Notes under the pieces: generated by a model
Database searches by the model: none
Told to the model about the DNA's origin: nothing
The model's input: only the letters and a program-made list of their open reading frames with translations
Shown: one piece after another, positions 8,951 to 18,793 of the stretch
Numbering within the stretch: position 1 is the stretch's first letter
Layout: every line of letters starts with the position of its first letter
Assembly: GCA_928721565.1 (NCBI GenBank)
Contig: OV788638.1
Coordinates: 186,001 to 250,000 of the forward strand
DNA from: an uncultured Clostridia bacterium
Lineage (GTDB): Bacteria; Bacillota; Clostridia; TANB77; CAG-508
DNA: 64,000 nucleotides
Direction of reading: 5' to 3'
Program-made: the position numbers and the translations under genes

Positions 8951-11044
8951 CTAATTTATTTGATATATATATTGATTTTTTTCAGTATTCTCATATTTAA
9001 TACTTAAATGGAATTTTGTTTTTATATCCTCTGAATAATTAACATCTGTAAAATAATATTTTACACCTAAATCCTTCAAGTTCTCATAATTCAAATCAAC
9101 CTCATAACTATCAGTTGTTAATAGTCTAAATTCTGTATTATCTGCTAATATTATTCCAATATGTGCATATCTATTATATACATCATTATATTTTTTATCT
9201 GGGTCAACTATATTTAACCATTGAAAATTAGGATATGAGTTTACCCCATTTAATGTATTTGCACCATTTGCTAACAAATACTGTCCGCTCCAATTATATC
9301 TGCCTATCCATACTGCGTCTTCATCTTCTTTACAAATTGCTTGTATCTCTTTAGCTAAGTCTGTTTTATATATAATATTTAGTCCTGAACTAATTGGATT
9401 AATTGTAGCTCCTGCCAAAATATATATTATACACATAGTATAACAAAAAGCTTTTTTATTTACTTGTAAAATCGAATATACTATTGAAAATATTACTACA
9501 GATATGATTTCTAATTTTACTGTTGTAAAAAATTCTTTATATGATGAATTTTTTATTAATAAATAAGCCGCTATTACTGTTAATAAAGATATCATAATAG
9601 AATTCTTTTTATTCATTATCTTTTTGTTTTCGTATTTTTTCATTAGCATTAGTGTCACTAGTATTCCAATCATTCCAAATACTAATTGTGTTCTTTTGGC
9701 TGGTGAATAATATAAAAATGTTATTTGAGATAATATTTTATTAAATCCTATATATATCCATACAAAGAAAAATGCATATAACCCAATCAATCCTATTTCT
9801 AGTATTTTATTAGATTCAGTTATTTTCTCTTTTTTCCAATTATTTATATAGTAGAAAATAAGAGCTATTAATCCAACAACTGAATACATATATGTACTTA
9901 TTTCACATGGATTTGCTATACTTTTACTATATGGTAAAAATAAATTTGTAAATCCTGAAACAAACTGATCTACCGAAAGATCTCCTCCCATTTCAAATCT
10001 GCTTCCTGGATATACTGTTCCCATCATTGTTTGAATATCACTCCATGCAAAAATCACAAAATAAGCAATAATAGAAAATGCAAATAATAATGTTAATCCC
10101 ATAATGATATAATCTTTTAGTTTTAATTTTTTAAAGTTTTTAACTAAATCATTTATCATAAATATCAGTATAATATATGCAAGAGGTACTTGATAAGCTG
10201 GATACAATGCAAATGCAAATGCTGGTATAGAAATAACCATTCCTATAGCTATCAGTATTTTTTTCCAATTTTCTTTTTCTAAGTTATTAATATATGTATG
10301 AAATAATACTATAATTGCCATTCCCCAGATATATGCATCAACAATTGCTGTACTAAACCACCACATAATTCCTGGCGCTATTGCTAACATTAATGTTCCC
10401 GCAATAGTTAATATATTATCTTTTTTAGTAATTATTCTTGCTACTTCAAATGATACTACTAATAATAGCATAATTCTTAACATCCACCACCAAGAGAAGC
10501 CATATTCAGTTCCAAATAGTAAAAATCCCCATGTCAAAGGTTTTGCTATTGTTGCATAATTAAAAACTGGTCCTCCTGTCATTAGAATATTACAGTGTCC
10601 TTGCATGATATGTGAATTGTACATTGCATATCCATCTTTATTTAGTGTTTGAGCCAACATCGTAGGAGATTGAACTAACCATTCATCTGCCCTTATAGTT
10701 CTTGCCACACCTAGAATAGGCTTATATCCACCATCTTCATTTATAAAACTTTTCCATATATTTATTGAAGATAAATTCAATTTACATATTACACATAAAA
10801 CAAATATTACTGTAATTATTATATATCTTTTTTCTATTATCCAATTTATTACTTTATTTATTTTTTCTTTATATTTTTCAATAATAAAATATCCAAAGTA
10901 TATAATCTCAATTCCATATAAAATTGCTAATCTTATTCCCGTACTTTTTTCAATAATAATTTTTTTTGAAAAAAACATTTCTATTAACATTGGTGCAATT
11001 ATGTATCCTATTATTTTTAATATTTTTGTATTTATTTTTTTCAA
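8951..11044 (-). CDS. Polytopic membrane protein, probable GT-C fold glycosyltransferase
   Basis: This 697-residue protein has about 12 hydrophobic segments and a C-terminal non-membrane domain of about 110 residues. An acidic and polar stretch, ARTIRADEWLVQSP, lies early in the protein, where GT-C enzymes carry their acidic catalytic residues in the first large external loop. The start is TTG with GGGAGG seven bases upstream. I recognise no exact family. By position beside GtrB-like and GtrA proteins it fits the Gtr(type) slot: an enzyme that moves a sugar from polyprenyl phosphate to the exported glycan. It could instead be a polymerase-like protein. Confidence 0.7.
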   Translation of the reverse strand: MKKINTKILKIIGYIIAPMLIEMFFSKKIIIEKSTGIRLAILYGIEIIYFGYFIIEKYKEKINKVINWIIEKRYIIITVIFVLCVICKLNLSSINIWKSFINEDGGYKPILGVARTIRADEWLVQSPTMLAQTLNKDGYAMYNSHIMQGHCNILMTGGPVFNYATIAKPLTWGFLLFGTEYGFSWWWMLRIMLLLVVSFEVARIITKKDNILTIAGTLMLAIAPGIMWWFSTAIVDAYIWGMAIIVLFHTYINNLEKENWKKILIAIGMVISIPAFAFALYPAYQVPLAYIILIFMINDLVKNFKKLKLKDYIIMGLTLLFAFSIIAYFVIFAWSDIQTMMGTVYPGSRFEMGGDLSVDQFVSGFTNLFLPYSKSIANPCEISTYMYSVVGLIALIFYYINNWKKEKITESNKILEIGLIGLYAFFFVWIYIGFNKILSQITFLYYSPAKRTQLVFGMIGILVTLMLMKKYENKKIMNKKNSIMISLLTVIAAYLLIKNSSYKEFFTTVKLEIISVVIFSIVYSILQVNKKAFCYTMCIIYILAGATINPISSGLNIIYKTDLAKEIQAICKEDEDAVWIGRYNWSGQYLLANGANTLNGVNSYPNFQWLNIVDPDKKYNDVYNRYAHIGIILADNTEFRLLTTDSYEVDLNYENLKDLGVKYYFTDVNYSEDIKTKFHLSIKYENTEKNQYIYQIN

Positions 11045-11055
11045 TTTTTTCCTCC

Positions 11056-12753
11056 CTAATAATTTATCTTGTTATAATTAATCTTAGGCAAATCTGTATC
11101 TAATCTATAGTTCCTATTGTAGTATGGATCGCCTTTAGCAATTACCTTAGACCATCTTTTTACAAATAGTTCATATTCTTTTGCAAATCTTTTTTGTTTT
11201 TCAGAATTCTCTGTATCTTCCCCTCTTGATTTTGATTCATAATGATATGCCTCTACAAATGGATTATATACTATTAAATACTTAGCAGTTCTAACTTTTA
11301 AACAAAAATCAACATCATTAAATGCTACTGCTAATTTTTCATCAAATCCTAGCATGTCTATGTATAATTGTTTTCTTACCATAAAACATGCAGCTGTTAC
11401 AGCACTTAAATCTTGAACTATATTTATATAATCCTCTCTATAAAAATCTTTTTCTGAAATTTCTCTACTTCTATGTCCAGCTAATCCTCTTGTTCCAATT
11501 GTTACCCCTGCATGTTGTATTGTCCTGTCTGGAAAATACAATTTCGCACCACATATTCCAACATCTGGTCTTTGAGCATACATTAGCATTTGCTCCATCC
11601 AGTCTGTAGTAATAAATTCTATGTCATTATTTAGCATTACTATGTATTCACCTTTTGAACATTCTACTCCATAATTTACAATTGCAGAATAATTAAAATA
11701 GTTTATTTCCAATTTGACCACTTTTATTCTTTTGTCTTCATTTGATATTTTTTCATAGTATTCAAATGTTTCTTTATTTTTACTATTATTCTCTACAATT
11801 ACTACTTCATAGTTTGAATATGTAGATTTTTTTAAAGAGTTTAATAATTTTTCTAAATCTTCTATATGATCCATATTAGGTATTACTAGCGAAATTAATG
11901 GATTTCCTTTTATTTTATAGTTAATTTTATACTGTCCTTTAAATTTTCCATCTTGTATACTATCATATTCTAAATTCATTCTTTGTAAATGTTTTTCTAT
12001 TATCTTTTTCTCATCTTCAATATCTACATTTATCTGTTCTGTTGTTTTGTGATATAATATTTTTTGTATATGTTCTATCTTTCTTGTTTTTTCACTAATT
12101 TGTAGGACTATATCATATATCATATTTTTATTTAAATTTTCTAAAATTTCGTTATGAACTTTTAAAAAGGTGGTTTTTACAGCAATAAAGCCATCTATAT
12201 AGTTTTGAGAAATGATTGTATCTCTAGCAAAACCTGGTTTAAAATGTGGTTCTATTCTTTTATTATTTATTAATTTATCATTATCTGAATATATTAATAT
12301 ACTGTCTCTATATTCTATTGATTTTACAAGTTCATATAATGTAAATGGCATTAATTCAATATCTTGTCCAATAAATATAATATAATCACTATTAGAATTA
12401 AATACTATATTCTGTACTTTCTCTTTTTCTAAGACTGAAATTTGATAATTACTATATGTTTGCTGTTCTATGCTGTTTATGAGCTCTTGATTATCATTAC
12501 ATATTATTTCAAATTTTAAATTTTGACATGATTTATATTCTTTTTGTTTGTCTAATTCAGCTTTATTAGGTTCATTATTCGCAATCCAAGTTGCATATTC
12601 ATCTAAAACGTTTTTTCCAAATCTTATTTTATTAATACAAGTTGTATACAGCCCTTTAAATCCAACGTTTTTTATATATCTTAATACAGACTTTATATTT
12701 GTTGGATTTATTGCTTTTAGAACCTTTTTTATTTTTCTTACTAGAGATTTCAT
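11056..12753 (-). CDS. GT2 glycosyltransferase with degenerate N-terminal domain, rhamnosyltransferase-like
   Basis: The 565-residue protein has a poorly conserved N-terminal half (about 50-270) that still resembles a GT-A fold (DYIIFIGQDIEL). A full GT2 domain follows from about 283: PLISLVIPNMDHIEDL, VVIVENNSKN, IVMLNNDIEF, GAKLYFPDRTIQHAG and FNDVDFCLKV. The IQHAG and NDVDFC motifs are common in rhamnan-type transferases such as RgpF relatives. A pseudo-domain plus an active domain suggests a processive or dual-site enzyme. The substrate is inferred only from family resemblance. Confidence 0.82.
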   Translation of the reverse strand: MKSLVRKIKKVLKAINPTNIKSVLRYIKNVGFKGLYTTCINKIRFGKNVLDEYATWIANNEPNKAELDKQKEYKSCQNLKFEIICNDNQELINSIEQQTYSNYQISVLEKEKVQNIVFNSNSDYIIFIGQDIELMPFTLYELVKSIEYRDSILIYSDNDKLINNKRIEPHFKPGFARDTIISQNYIDGFIAVKTTFLKVHNEILENLNKNMIYDIVLQISEKTRKIEHIQKILYHKTTEQINVDIEDEKKIIEKHLQRMNLEYDSIQDGKFKGQYKINYKIKGNPLISLVIPNMDHIEDLEKLLNSLKKSTYSNYEVVIVENNSKNKETFEYYEKISNEDKRIKVVKLEINYFNYSAIVNYGVECSKGEYIVMLNNDIEFITTDWMEQMLMYAQRPDVGICGAKLYFPDRTIQHAGVTIGTRGLAGHRSREISEKDFYREDYINIVQDLSAVTAACFMVRKQLYIDMLGFDEKLAVAFNDVDFCLKVRTAKYLIVYNPFVEAYHYESKSRGEDTENSEKQKRFAKEYELFVKRWSKVIAKGDPYYNRNYRLDTDLPKINYNKINY

Positions 12754-12773
12754 TTTTTTTCCTCTTTCTTCTT

Positions 12774-14888
12774 TTACTTCTTTATCCCTATTTTGGCTAA
12801 TATATTTTTTATCTTTCTCTTTCCTCTTCTTAAAAATCTATAAGTTTTCCCATGATTGTCTACATATACTGGTTGTACTGCAGCTAATTCTTTTGAAATT
12901 TTCATTGCTTCATCACTTGCTAAAAATGCCTCTTTTTTATATAATTTTTCTATTTCTGGTAAATTATTATAATCTGTTTCTAACATATCTTTTACAGCTT
13001 TTAAGAAATATTCATATCCTTCCTCTAATGGATAGTCTTTCATAAATTCCTTTCCAAAGTCAGACATGTTTTTAGCTATTTCTGGATTATCAATTATATA
13101 TGCCATTGCACTTGCTATAGCTTCTGGTGTTGGCTGTGCTAGTAATACTCCACCATCTGGTAAATCATAAATATTATTTTCTTTATATAATTCTACTACA
13201 GGTAGTCCAGCAGCCATCATTTCAAATGGTATTCTTGAAGGATTTGAAGCACTCATACATAGTCCAACCTTACATTTGTTATATAATTCATTACATTTTT
13301 TTATCGGAATTATATTTAAGTTCTCACATTCAAATTCAAATGATGCTGGTATATTAGAACCATATAAATATATTTTTATATCTGGTTTCATAGCTTTTAA
13401 TATTTTTAAAGCTTTTAATCCTATATAATCACATCTTCTTGGTTTTTCTGGTTGGTATACATAGCATACTGCATTCTCTTTTTTTACATTTTCTAATGGT
13501 TTATATGTATTTAAATCTGCTCCAAACGGAAAGTATTCTGCTGGTTGATTAAATTCTGCTTTCATTTTATGTGATAACCATTTTCCAATAGTTACAGGTA
13601 AAAATCCATATCTATATGAATTTTCTGTGATTAAATACTGATCACCCATTGGGAAGAACCAAGGTTCATAATCTTGTATAAAATATGCTTTCTTTTTAGC
13701 TGGTAATTTTTTTACAAAGTCAATTGTTTGCCATCCTGTTGCAAATAACAAATCATAGTCTTTTTTCATATCAAATCCAACATACACCCCTGCAGTACAT
13801 GGTTCATACCAATCATTTATTTTTTGTCTTACTATTTCAGAAGTAGAAACTCCATCTTCTTCAAAAAATAAATCACATTCATATCCAGCTCTTATTAGTG
13901 CATTTACATTTTGAATTATAGTTCTATGTCCACCTGAACCTTTTCCAGGATGCGGAATTACCCATGCTATTTTCTTTTTTCCATTGTCTTTTGGTGGTAA
14001 TGAAGCTATCATTAAATCTCTTCTCATTTGTTGCTTCTTTTTGATTTCTTCTGGCAATTCATATAAACTTGATATTTCATCTTGTATTTTACATATTTCA
14101 TTATATTCTATTTCAGCTCTTACATCTGTTGATACAGAACTTCCATGTTTTCTATAATAATTTAATGATTTTGTATTCCAACTAATTTTTCCATTCTTTA
14201 ATATATTGTAATATATATACCAATCTCCGGCTACTCTAAACTCTCCTGCTTTTTCAAATATTTCTGAATAGTCTTGCTTCTTCCATATTACACTTGATAC
14301 ATTCAAAATAGTATTTGTTACACTTAAGTGATTTATTATTTCTTCTTTTCCTGTCCAAATATATGATTTATTCCATTCTCCTGTTCTGCACATGTCATAC
14401 CAATCATCACATCTTGTACGAATAAGATTGTTTTCCCCATCAATTTTTGCAGATTCGCAATAAGACAATACCATTTCCGGATCATCAAATGGTTTTATTA
14501 ATTGCTCAACAAAATCATTTTCTGCTGAATCATCAGCTTCTGCAATCCATACATAATCTCCTGTTGCAATATCAAATCCTTTTTTCCATTGTTTAAATAC
14601 ACATCCTCCACTATTTTGTTCATTAACAATAAACTGTACTTTTATTTCAGGATATTCTTTTTTGATTTTTTCTATTTTTTCATTTATAACTTGAACACTG
14701 TTATCTGTTGAGCAATCATCCAAGATTATCAATTCATATATTGGGTAAGTTTGCATCAATATTGAATCTATTCTTTCTATAATATAATTAGCATAATTAT
14801 AATTTGGTACTATAACACTTACTTTTTTAGGATTTTTTATATTTAATTTTTTCTTTTGATTCTTGTATATATCAATTTTCTTACTCAT
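12774..14888 (-). CDS. Bifunctional GT2-GT4 glycosyltransferase, WsaF-like C-terminus
   Basis: The 704-residue protein fuses two enzymes. The GT2 domain covers about 20-260 (VSVIVPNYNYANYI, ILDDCSTDNS, YVWIAEADDSA). The second domain, about 305-640, is GT-B like: KKIAWVIPHPGKGSGGHRTI at its start, then YFPFGADLNTYKP and a GT4 donor site with PFEMMAAGLPVVEL. The second half resembles WsaF, a rhamnosyltransferase of S-layer glycan synthesis in Geobacillus, as I remember that family. Two fused domains could add two sugars in turn to each repeat. The start has AAAGGATG upstream. Confidence 0.85.
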   Translation of the reverse strand: MSKKIDIYKNQKKKLNIKNPKKVSVIVPNYNYANYIIERIDSILMQTYPIYELIILDDCSTDNSVQVINEKIEKIKKEYPEIKVQFIVNEQNSGGCVFKQWKKGFDIATGDYVWIAEADDSAENDFVEQLIKPFDDPEMVLSYCESAKIDGENNLIRTRCDDWYDMCRTGEWNKSYIWTGKEEIINHLSVTNTILNVSSVIWKKQDYSEIFEKAGEFRVAGDWYIYYNILKNGKISWNTKSLNYYRKHGSSVSTDVRAEIEYNEICKIQDEISSLYELPEEIKKKQQMRRDLMIASLPPKDNGKKKIAWVIPHPGKGSGGHRTIIQNVNALIRAGYECDLFFEEDGVSTSEIVRQKINDWYEPCTAGVYVGFDMKKDYDLLFATGWQTIDFVKKLPAKKKAYFIQDYEPWFFPMGDQYLITENSYRYGFLPVTIGKWLSHKMKAEFNQPAEYFPFGADLNTYKPLENVKKENAVCYVYQPEKPRRCDYIGLKALKILKAMKPDIKIYLYGSNIPASFEFECENLNIIPIKKCNELYNKCKVGLCMSASNPSRIPFEMMAAGLPVVELYKENNIYDLPDGGVLLAQPTPEAIASAMAYIIDNPEIAKNMSDFGKEFMKDYPLEEGYEYFLKAVKDMLETDYNNLPEIEKLYKKEAFLASDEAMKISKELAAVQPVYVDNHGKTYRFLRRGKRKIKNILAKIGIKK

Positions 14889-14903
14889 ATATATACATCC
14901 TTT

Positions 14904-16523
14904 CTATTTTATAATTTTCTTTATTTTTCTTTTTACTTTATGCAAAAATGTATTATTGATTGCTGTTTGTAGTCTTTCTCTTTCTTCATTTAATTTGTTT
15001 AGTTCTTCTTGTAATAATTTATTGTTTTCTTTTAAATTATTATTTTCAAGTTGTTGTGCATTAAATCTTTCATTTAAGTTTTTTATTTCTGTTTGTTGTG
15101 CTTCACTTCTTATTTGTAAGTTTTTTAGTTCTTGTTTTGTTCCATCAATATTAAAATCATGATTTTGAGAATAAAATTTCCATATTGCATTATCTCTAAT
15201 TTCCTCTTGAATCTTATTATCCAATTGTTCAAATAGTCCTAAATATGGTCTTAAATTATATTTATCAAATAGTTTTTCTATTGATACAAATCTCCTTAAT
15301 GTTATTGTATATATTATTGATCTATATAATATATATTCAACTGGCAAATTAGGTTCATTCCACTCTTGATCAAAAAAGTAAAATTGATTATCCATCAAAA
15401 AACAATTTGTAAATGTCATATCCCATAATCCATTTTTCATAAAATTTAAATTTTTTATTATATTTTTATCTTCTACTTCAATTCCATATTTTCCAAATAC
15501 AGTCTTATCATAATCATTTTCTTTATATGGCTCTACAGTTATTGCTTTTATATAATTATTTATAATACTTTCAAATTCTTGTACTTGTCCTTTTTCCAAC
15601 TTTTCTGTTATTATATTATCTAACAAATACTTTTGTTCAACATACCTGCTTTTTATTCTTTCATCATCTATATAATCTAAAGTTTTAATACCATTTTCTT
15701 GTAATATTCGCAAATTGTTTTTTATGTTATTATAATGCTCAATAGCCTCTTCATTTGCGATTTGTTTTTCAACATAACTATCTGAGATTTTTGTTATTAG
15801 TTGATATTCTTTCTTTCTCATATTATTAAATGATATATACTTGTATGTTTTGTCACACTCACCTTTTGTAATTTCAACTAAAAATGAATTAGCAAAAAAA
15901 GTGAACATTTCTTTATTCGTCTTTAATATTTCTCTAAATACATCAAGTTCATTAAATATTATATCTGATTTTTCCAAAAAATATGGATTATATTTGTCTA
16001 TATTGTTATATTCTGGCAATTGTTCATCTGTAAATATAACATTTGGTAATTTGTAGTCTGGTAAGGGATAATAAAATCTTGTATTATACCCCATTTCTTT
16101 TAATATTGTTTCTATATATTTTTTAGTATATGTTTCAATTTTCTCAGGTTCATTATTATATCCTATTAAACTAGTAAATTTTTTTTCGAATATATTTTCA
16201 GGATTTCCATTCCAAAATTTTAGTCCAAATTTATTATCTACTGCTAATAAAATTTTACCATCAACTTCTAAAAAACTTTCTAATTTTCTAATAAGATTTT
16301 TTAAAGTCAATTTTTTACAATTATTTATTTCTATTAATATTATTATATCAAACTTTTCCATTATATTTTCTAATTCATCTATTTTACTAACTCTTTGCAC
16401 TTTTGAACATTTTTGCTTTAAAAAGCTTGTTAATTCTTCAGATTTTATTCCTATTTCTAATACTTTTTGTTTTTGGTTAAACGGATACCAGTTTAATATA
16501 TTAGGACTTTGAACTATTTCCAA
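14904..16523 (-). CDS. WbdD-like methyltransferase/kinase with C-terminal coiled coil, probable chain terminator
   Basis: The 539-residue protein starts at TTG with AAGGAGG eight bases upstream. Residues 1-210 look like a class I SAM methyltransferase: KVLEIGIKSEEL for the cofactor loop and GKILLAVDNKFGLKFW later. Residues about 215-460 look like a kinase: the catalytic-loop and metal region appear as LWDMTFTNCFLMDN and FYFFDQEWN. Residues about 463-525 are a heptad-rich coiled coil, ending in a basic tail (HKVKRKIKKIIK). This order and size match WbdD of E. coli O9a, which caps the growing O-antigen with phosphate and methyl and measures its length by the coiled coil. The same operon encodes a Wzt with a C-terminal glycan-binding domain. 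The SAM motif is divergent, so activity is unproven. Confidence 0.7.
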   Translation of the reverse strand: MEIVQSPNILNWYPFNQKQKVLEIGIKSEELTSFLKQKCSKVQRVSKIDELENIMEKFDIIILIEINNCKKLTLKNLIRKLESFLEVDGKILLAVDNKFGLKFWNGNPENIFEKKFTSLIGYNNEPEKIETYTKKYIETILKEMGYNTRFYYPLPDYKLPNVIFTDEQLPEYNNIDKYNPYFLEKSDIIFNELDVFREILKTNKEMFTFFANSFLVEITKGECDKTYKYISFNNMRKKEYQLITKISDSYVEKQIANEEAIEHYNNIKNNLRILQENGIKTLDYIDDERIKSRYVEQKYLLDNIITEKLEKGQVQEFESIINNYIKAITVEPYKENDYDKTVFGKYGIEVEDKNIIKNLNFMKNGLWDMTFTNCFLMDNQFYFFDQEWNEPNLPVEYILYRSIIYTITLRRFVSIEKLFDKYNLRPYLGLFEQLDNKIQEEIRDNAIWKFYSQNHDFNIDGTKQELKNLQIRSEAQQTEIKNLNERFNAQQLENNNLKENNKLLQEELNKLNEERERLQTAINNTFLHKVKRKIKKIIK

Positions 16524-16536
16524 GTATTTTCCCTCC

Positions 16537-17439
16537 TTAAATTGAAATTTTTATATTACCATCTTTTTCTATAATATTATTCGTTATATTTAAATCTTCT
16601 ATCCATTGTCTAGTTTCTTTTGTTTTCCATGGTCCTGAATCTTCTCCATTACCAGAATCATTTATCCATAACCAATCTGGAGTTGGCCATAAACAAATTG
16701 TAGGTTTTATAAAATCATATACTTCTTTGCTCACTCCTGACTGTCCATGATGTGCCATTTGTAGTATATCTACTTTTAGTTTTTCTGATTGATTTTTTAG
16801 TAATTTTTCTCCACTTTCTACTCCTGTATCACCTAAAAATAATATACTATTTTTTCCTGTATTCATTTTTATTACCATGCTTGAATTATTTATAGCATTT
16901 GTAGTTATTTCTGGATTTTTAATACCTAGTATTTCACAATCTATATTATCTATTTTAATTTTTTCATTTAAATATACCTCTTCTACTTTATTTGCGATTT
17001 TGTCTCCTTTTATTGTGTTTAAAAACTTAATACATTCCTCGTCTCTACCATCACCATATTTTTTATACCAATCTTCATCATTTAGTGTAACATATACTTT
17101 TCCTATTTCTATATTATAATTTTCTACAATGTCTATAAAACACGTAGCATGATCTTTATGTGGATGTGTTATAAACCAATAATCAACTTTTCCTGTGTAT
17201 TCATTTATTTTTTTTACTAAATTTTGAGTATCATCAGAGGTACCTCCATCGATAACAATAATTTTATTATTATTTGTTTTTATAATATATCCCATCATCT
17301 GACTATGTCCATTATTTTGCAATTGTTCTAAAGTTGTATTCGTCTGGACTTTTGTATTGGCTTTTACTATAAAAATCATACAAATTATTAATATCACTCC
17401 TATTAAGCATCTACTATATACTACTTTATTCTTTTTCAT
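16537..17439 (-). CDS. ComEC-like metallo-beta-lactamase-fold hydrolase, membrane anchored
   Basis: The 300-residue protein has one N-terminal membrane segment (about 8-26) and a metallo-beta-lactamase fold with the metal motif THPHKDH at residues 91-97. Later motifs are ILFLGDTGVESG and ILQMAHHGQSG, typical of the hydrolase domain found alone or at the end of ComEC. The competence channel domain is absent, so this is not a DNA-uptake channel. It is co-directional with the polysaccharide genes, starting 10 bp after wzt. Its substrate is unknown; nucleotide, lipid or glycan phosphodiesters are all possible. Confidence 0.82.
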   Translation of the reverse strand: MKKNKVVYSRCLIGVILIICMIFIVKANTKVQTNTTLEQLQNNGHSQMMGYIIKTNNNKIIVIDGGTSDDTQNLVKKINEYTGKVDYWFITHPHKDHATCFIDIVENYNIEIGKVYVTLNDEDWYKKYGDGRDEECIKFLNTIKGDKIANKVEEVYLNEKIKIDNIDCEILGIKNPEITTNAINNSSMVIKMNTGKNSILFLGDTGVESGEKLLKNQSEKLKVDILQMAHHGQSGVSKEVYDFIKPTICLWPTPDWLWINDSGNGEDSGPWKTKETRQWIEDLNITNNIIEKDGNIKISI

Positions 17440-17449
17440 TTTTGACCCC

Positions 17450-18784
17450 TTATTTGTTTATTTTTTCTATTTTTATTTTGGAATCCAATCGCATTAATCC
17501 TACTGTATCTTTTGTTGATAATACCTCTATTAATAATGCATCATATTTTCTGTTTAATACTTCTAGTTCTCCTTTAGCATTAAAGTGTGTGCAACTAAAT
17601 GATAATGTATATTTCCCTGGTGCAACATTTATAACTTGCCTAAATTCAGCAGTTACTATATCTCCTTCTTTATATTCTCCTGTTACTACTTTTTCTATAA
17701 GTGTATTAGTTCCTGCCATTTCTAGTCCTTTGAAATCTTTAACTGTCATAGTAAATATAGGTTCTTTTACATCTTGTTTAAATAGAATTTTAGATTTTAA
17801 AACTACTGGTTTATCATTTTCTAATACAGAAATATAATTCCCATTTTCATCAAACATTCCATAATCTATTACTTGAGCCATACCATTTCCATAATCTATC
17901 AAATTAGGATTTTCATTAAAATGTTTTTTCCATTCTTCTCCTACTATTTCTGTATTACTTTTATAGTTTGGATTTTCTTCAAGTATTTGATTATCTGTTT
18001 GCAATCCTGTTTTGCTTTGCTTATCATCTAGCCCTACTATAATTTTTTTGTATTTCTCTACTCCTTCTTTTACATCACCGTCAAATATTTTTCTTCCTGA
18101 ATCAATTATTATAGTCCTTGTACAATTTCTTAAAATATCAGTAATACTATGTGTTACAAATAATATTGTTTTTCCACTTTCTTTAAATTGCTGAAACTTT
18201 TTAAAGCATTTTAATTGGAAAGACATGTCGCCCACAGATAATACCTCATCAACTATTAGTATATCAGGATCAACATTAATAGCACAAGCAAATGCAAGTC
18301 TAGCAAACATTCCTGATGAATATGTTTTTACTGGTTGATATAAATGTTCACCAATATCTGCAAATTCTATAATTTCTTGCTCACGATTTCTTATTTCTTC
18401 ATTAGTTAATCCCATGACCTGACCATGTTGATAAATATTCTCATAACCTGTTAATTCTTGATTAAATGCTGTTCCTAATTCTAGTAATGAACTTATTTTG
18501 CCTTTTGCTTCAATTGTTCCAGAAGTTGGAGTAACTACTCCTGTAATCATTTTTAATAATGTTGATTTTCCAGCCCCATTTTTTCCTAATACTCCTAACA
18601 CTTCTCCTTTTTTTACTTCTAAATTAAAATCATGCATGGCTTCAAAAATTCCATGTCTTTCGACTGTAGGAAATAGTGTTTCTATTATTCTATCTTTCTT
18701 TCTAGCAAACATTTTATATCCTTTTGAAAGTCCATCTATTTTCAATACAACTTCTGATGAAGTTTTGTTTTTTTTATTGTTCAT
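17450..18784 (-). CDS. wzt: Polysaccharide ABC transporter ATP-binding protein with C-terminal glycan-binding domain
   Basis: The 444-residue protein has an ATPase domain in residues 1-260: Walker A GKNGAGKST (67-75), signature YSSGMFARLAF and Walker B DILIVDEVLSVGD. The extra C-terminal part (about 285-430) is beta-rich and matches the Wzt C-terminal domain, which in known systems recognises the chemically capped end of the finished glycan. Short Wzt or TagH proteins lack such a domain. Its partner permease is two genes upstream. The domain fits the WbdD-like terminator two genes downstream. The ribosome binding site AAAGGAG is rather far (about 13 bases) from the ATG. Confidence 0.92.
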   Translation of the reverse strand: MNNKKNKTSSEVVLKIDGLSKGYKMFARKKDRIIETLFPTVERHGIFEAMHDFNLEVKKGEVLGVLGKNGAGKSTLLKMITGVVTPTSGTIEAKGKISSLLELGTAFNQELTGYENIYQHGQVMGLTNEEIRNREQEIIEFADIGEHLYQPVKTYSSGMFARLAFACAINVDPDILIVDEVLSVGDMSFQLKCFKKFQQFKESGKTILFVTHSITDILRNCTRTIIIDSGRKIFDGDVKEGVEKYKKIIVGLDDKQSKTGLQTDNQILEENPNYKSNTEIVGEEWKKHFNENPNLIDYGNGMAQVIDYGMFDENGNYISVLENDKPVVLKSKILFKQDVKEPIFTMTVKDFKGLEMAGTNTLIEKVVTGEYKEGDIVTAEFRQVINVAPGKYTLSFSCTHFNAKGELEVLNRKYDALLIEVLSTKDTVGLMRLDSKIKIEKINK

Positions 18785-18793
18785 CTTTCTATT

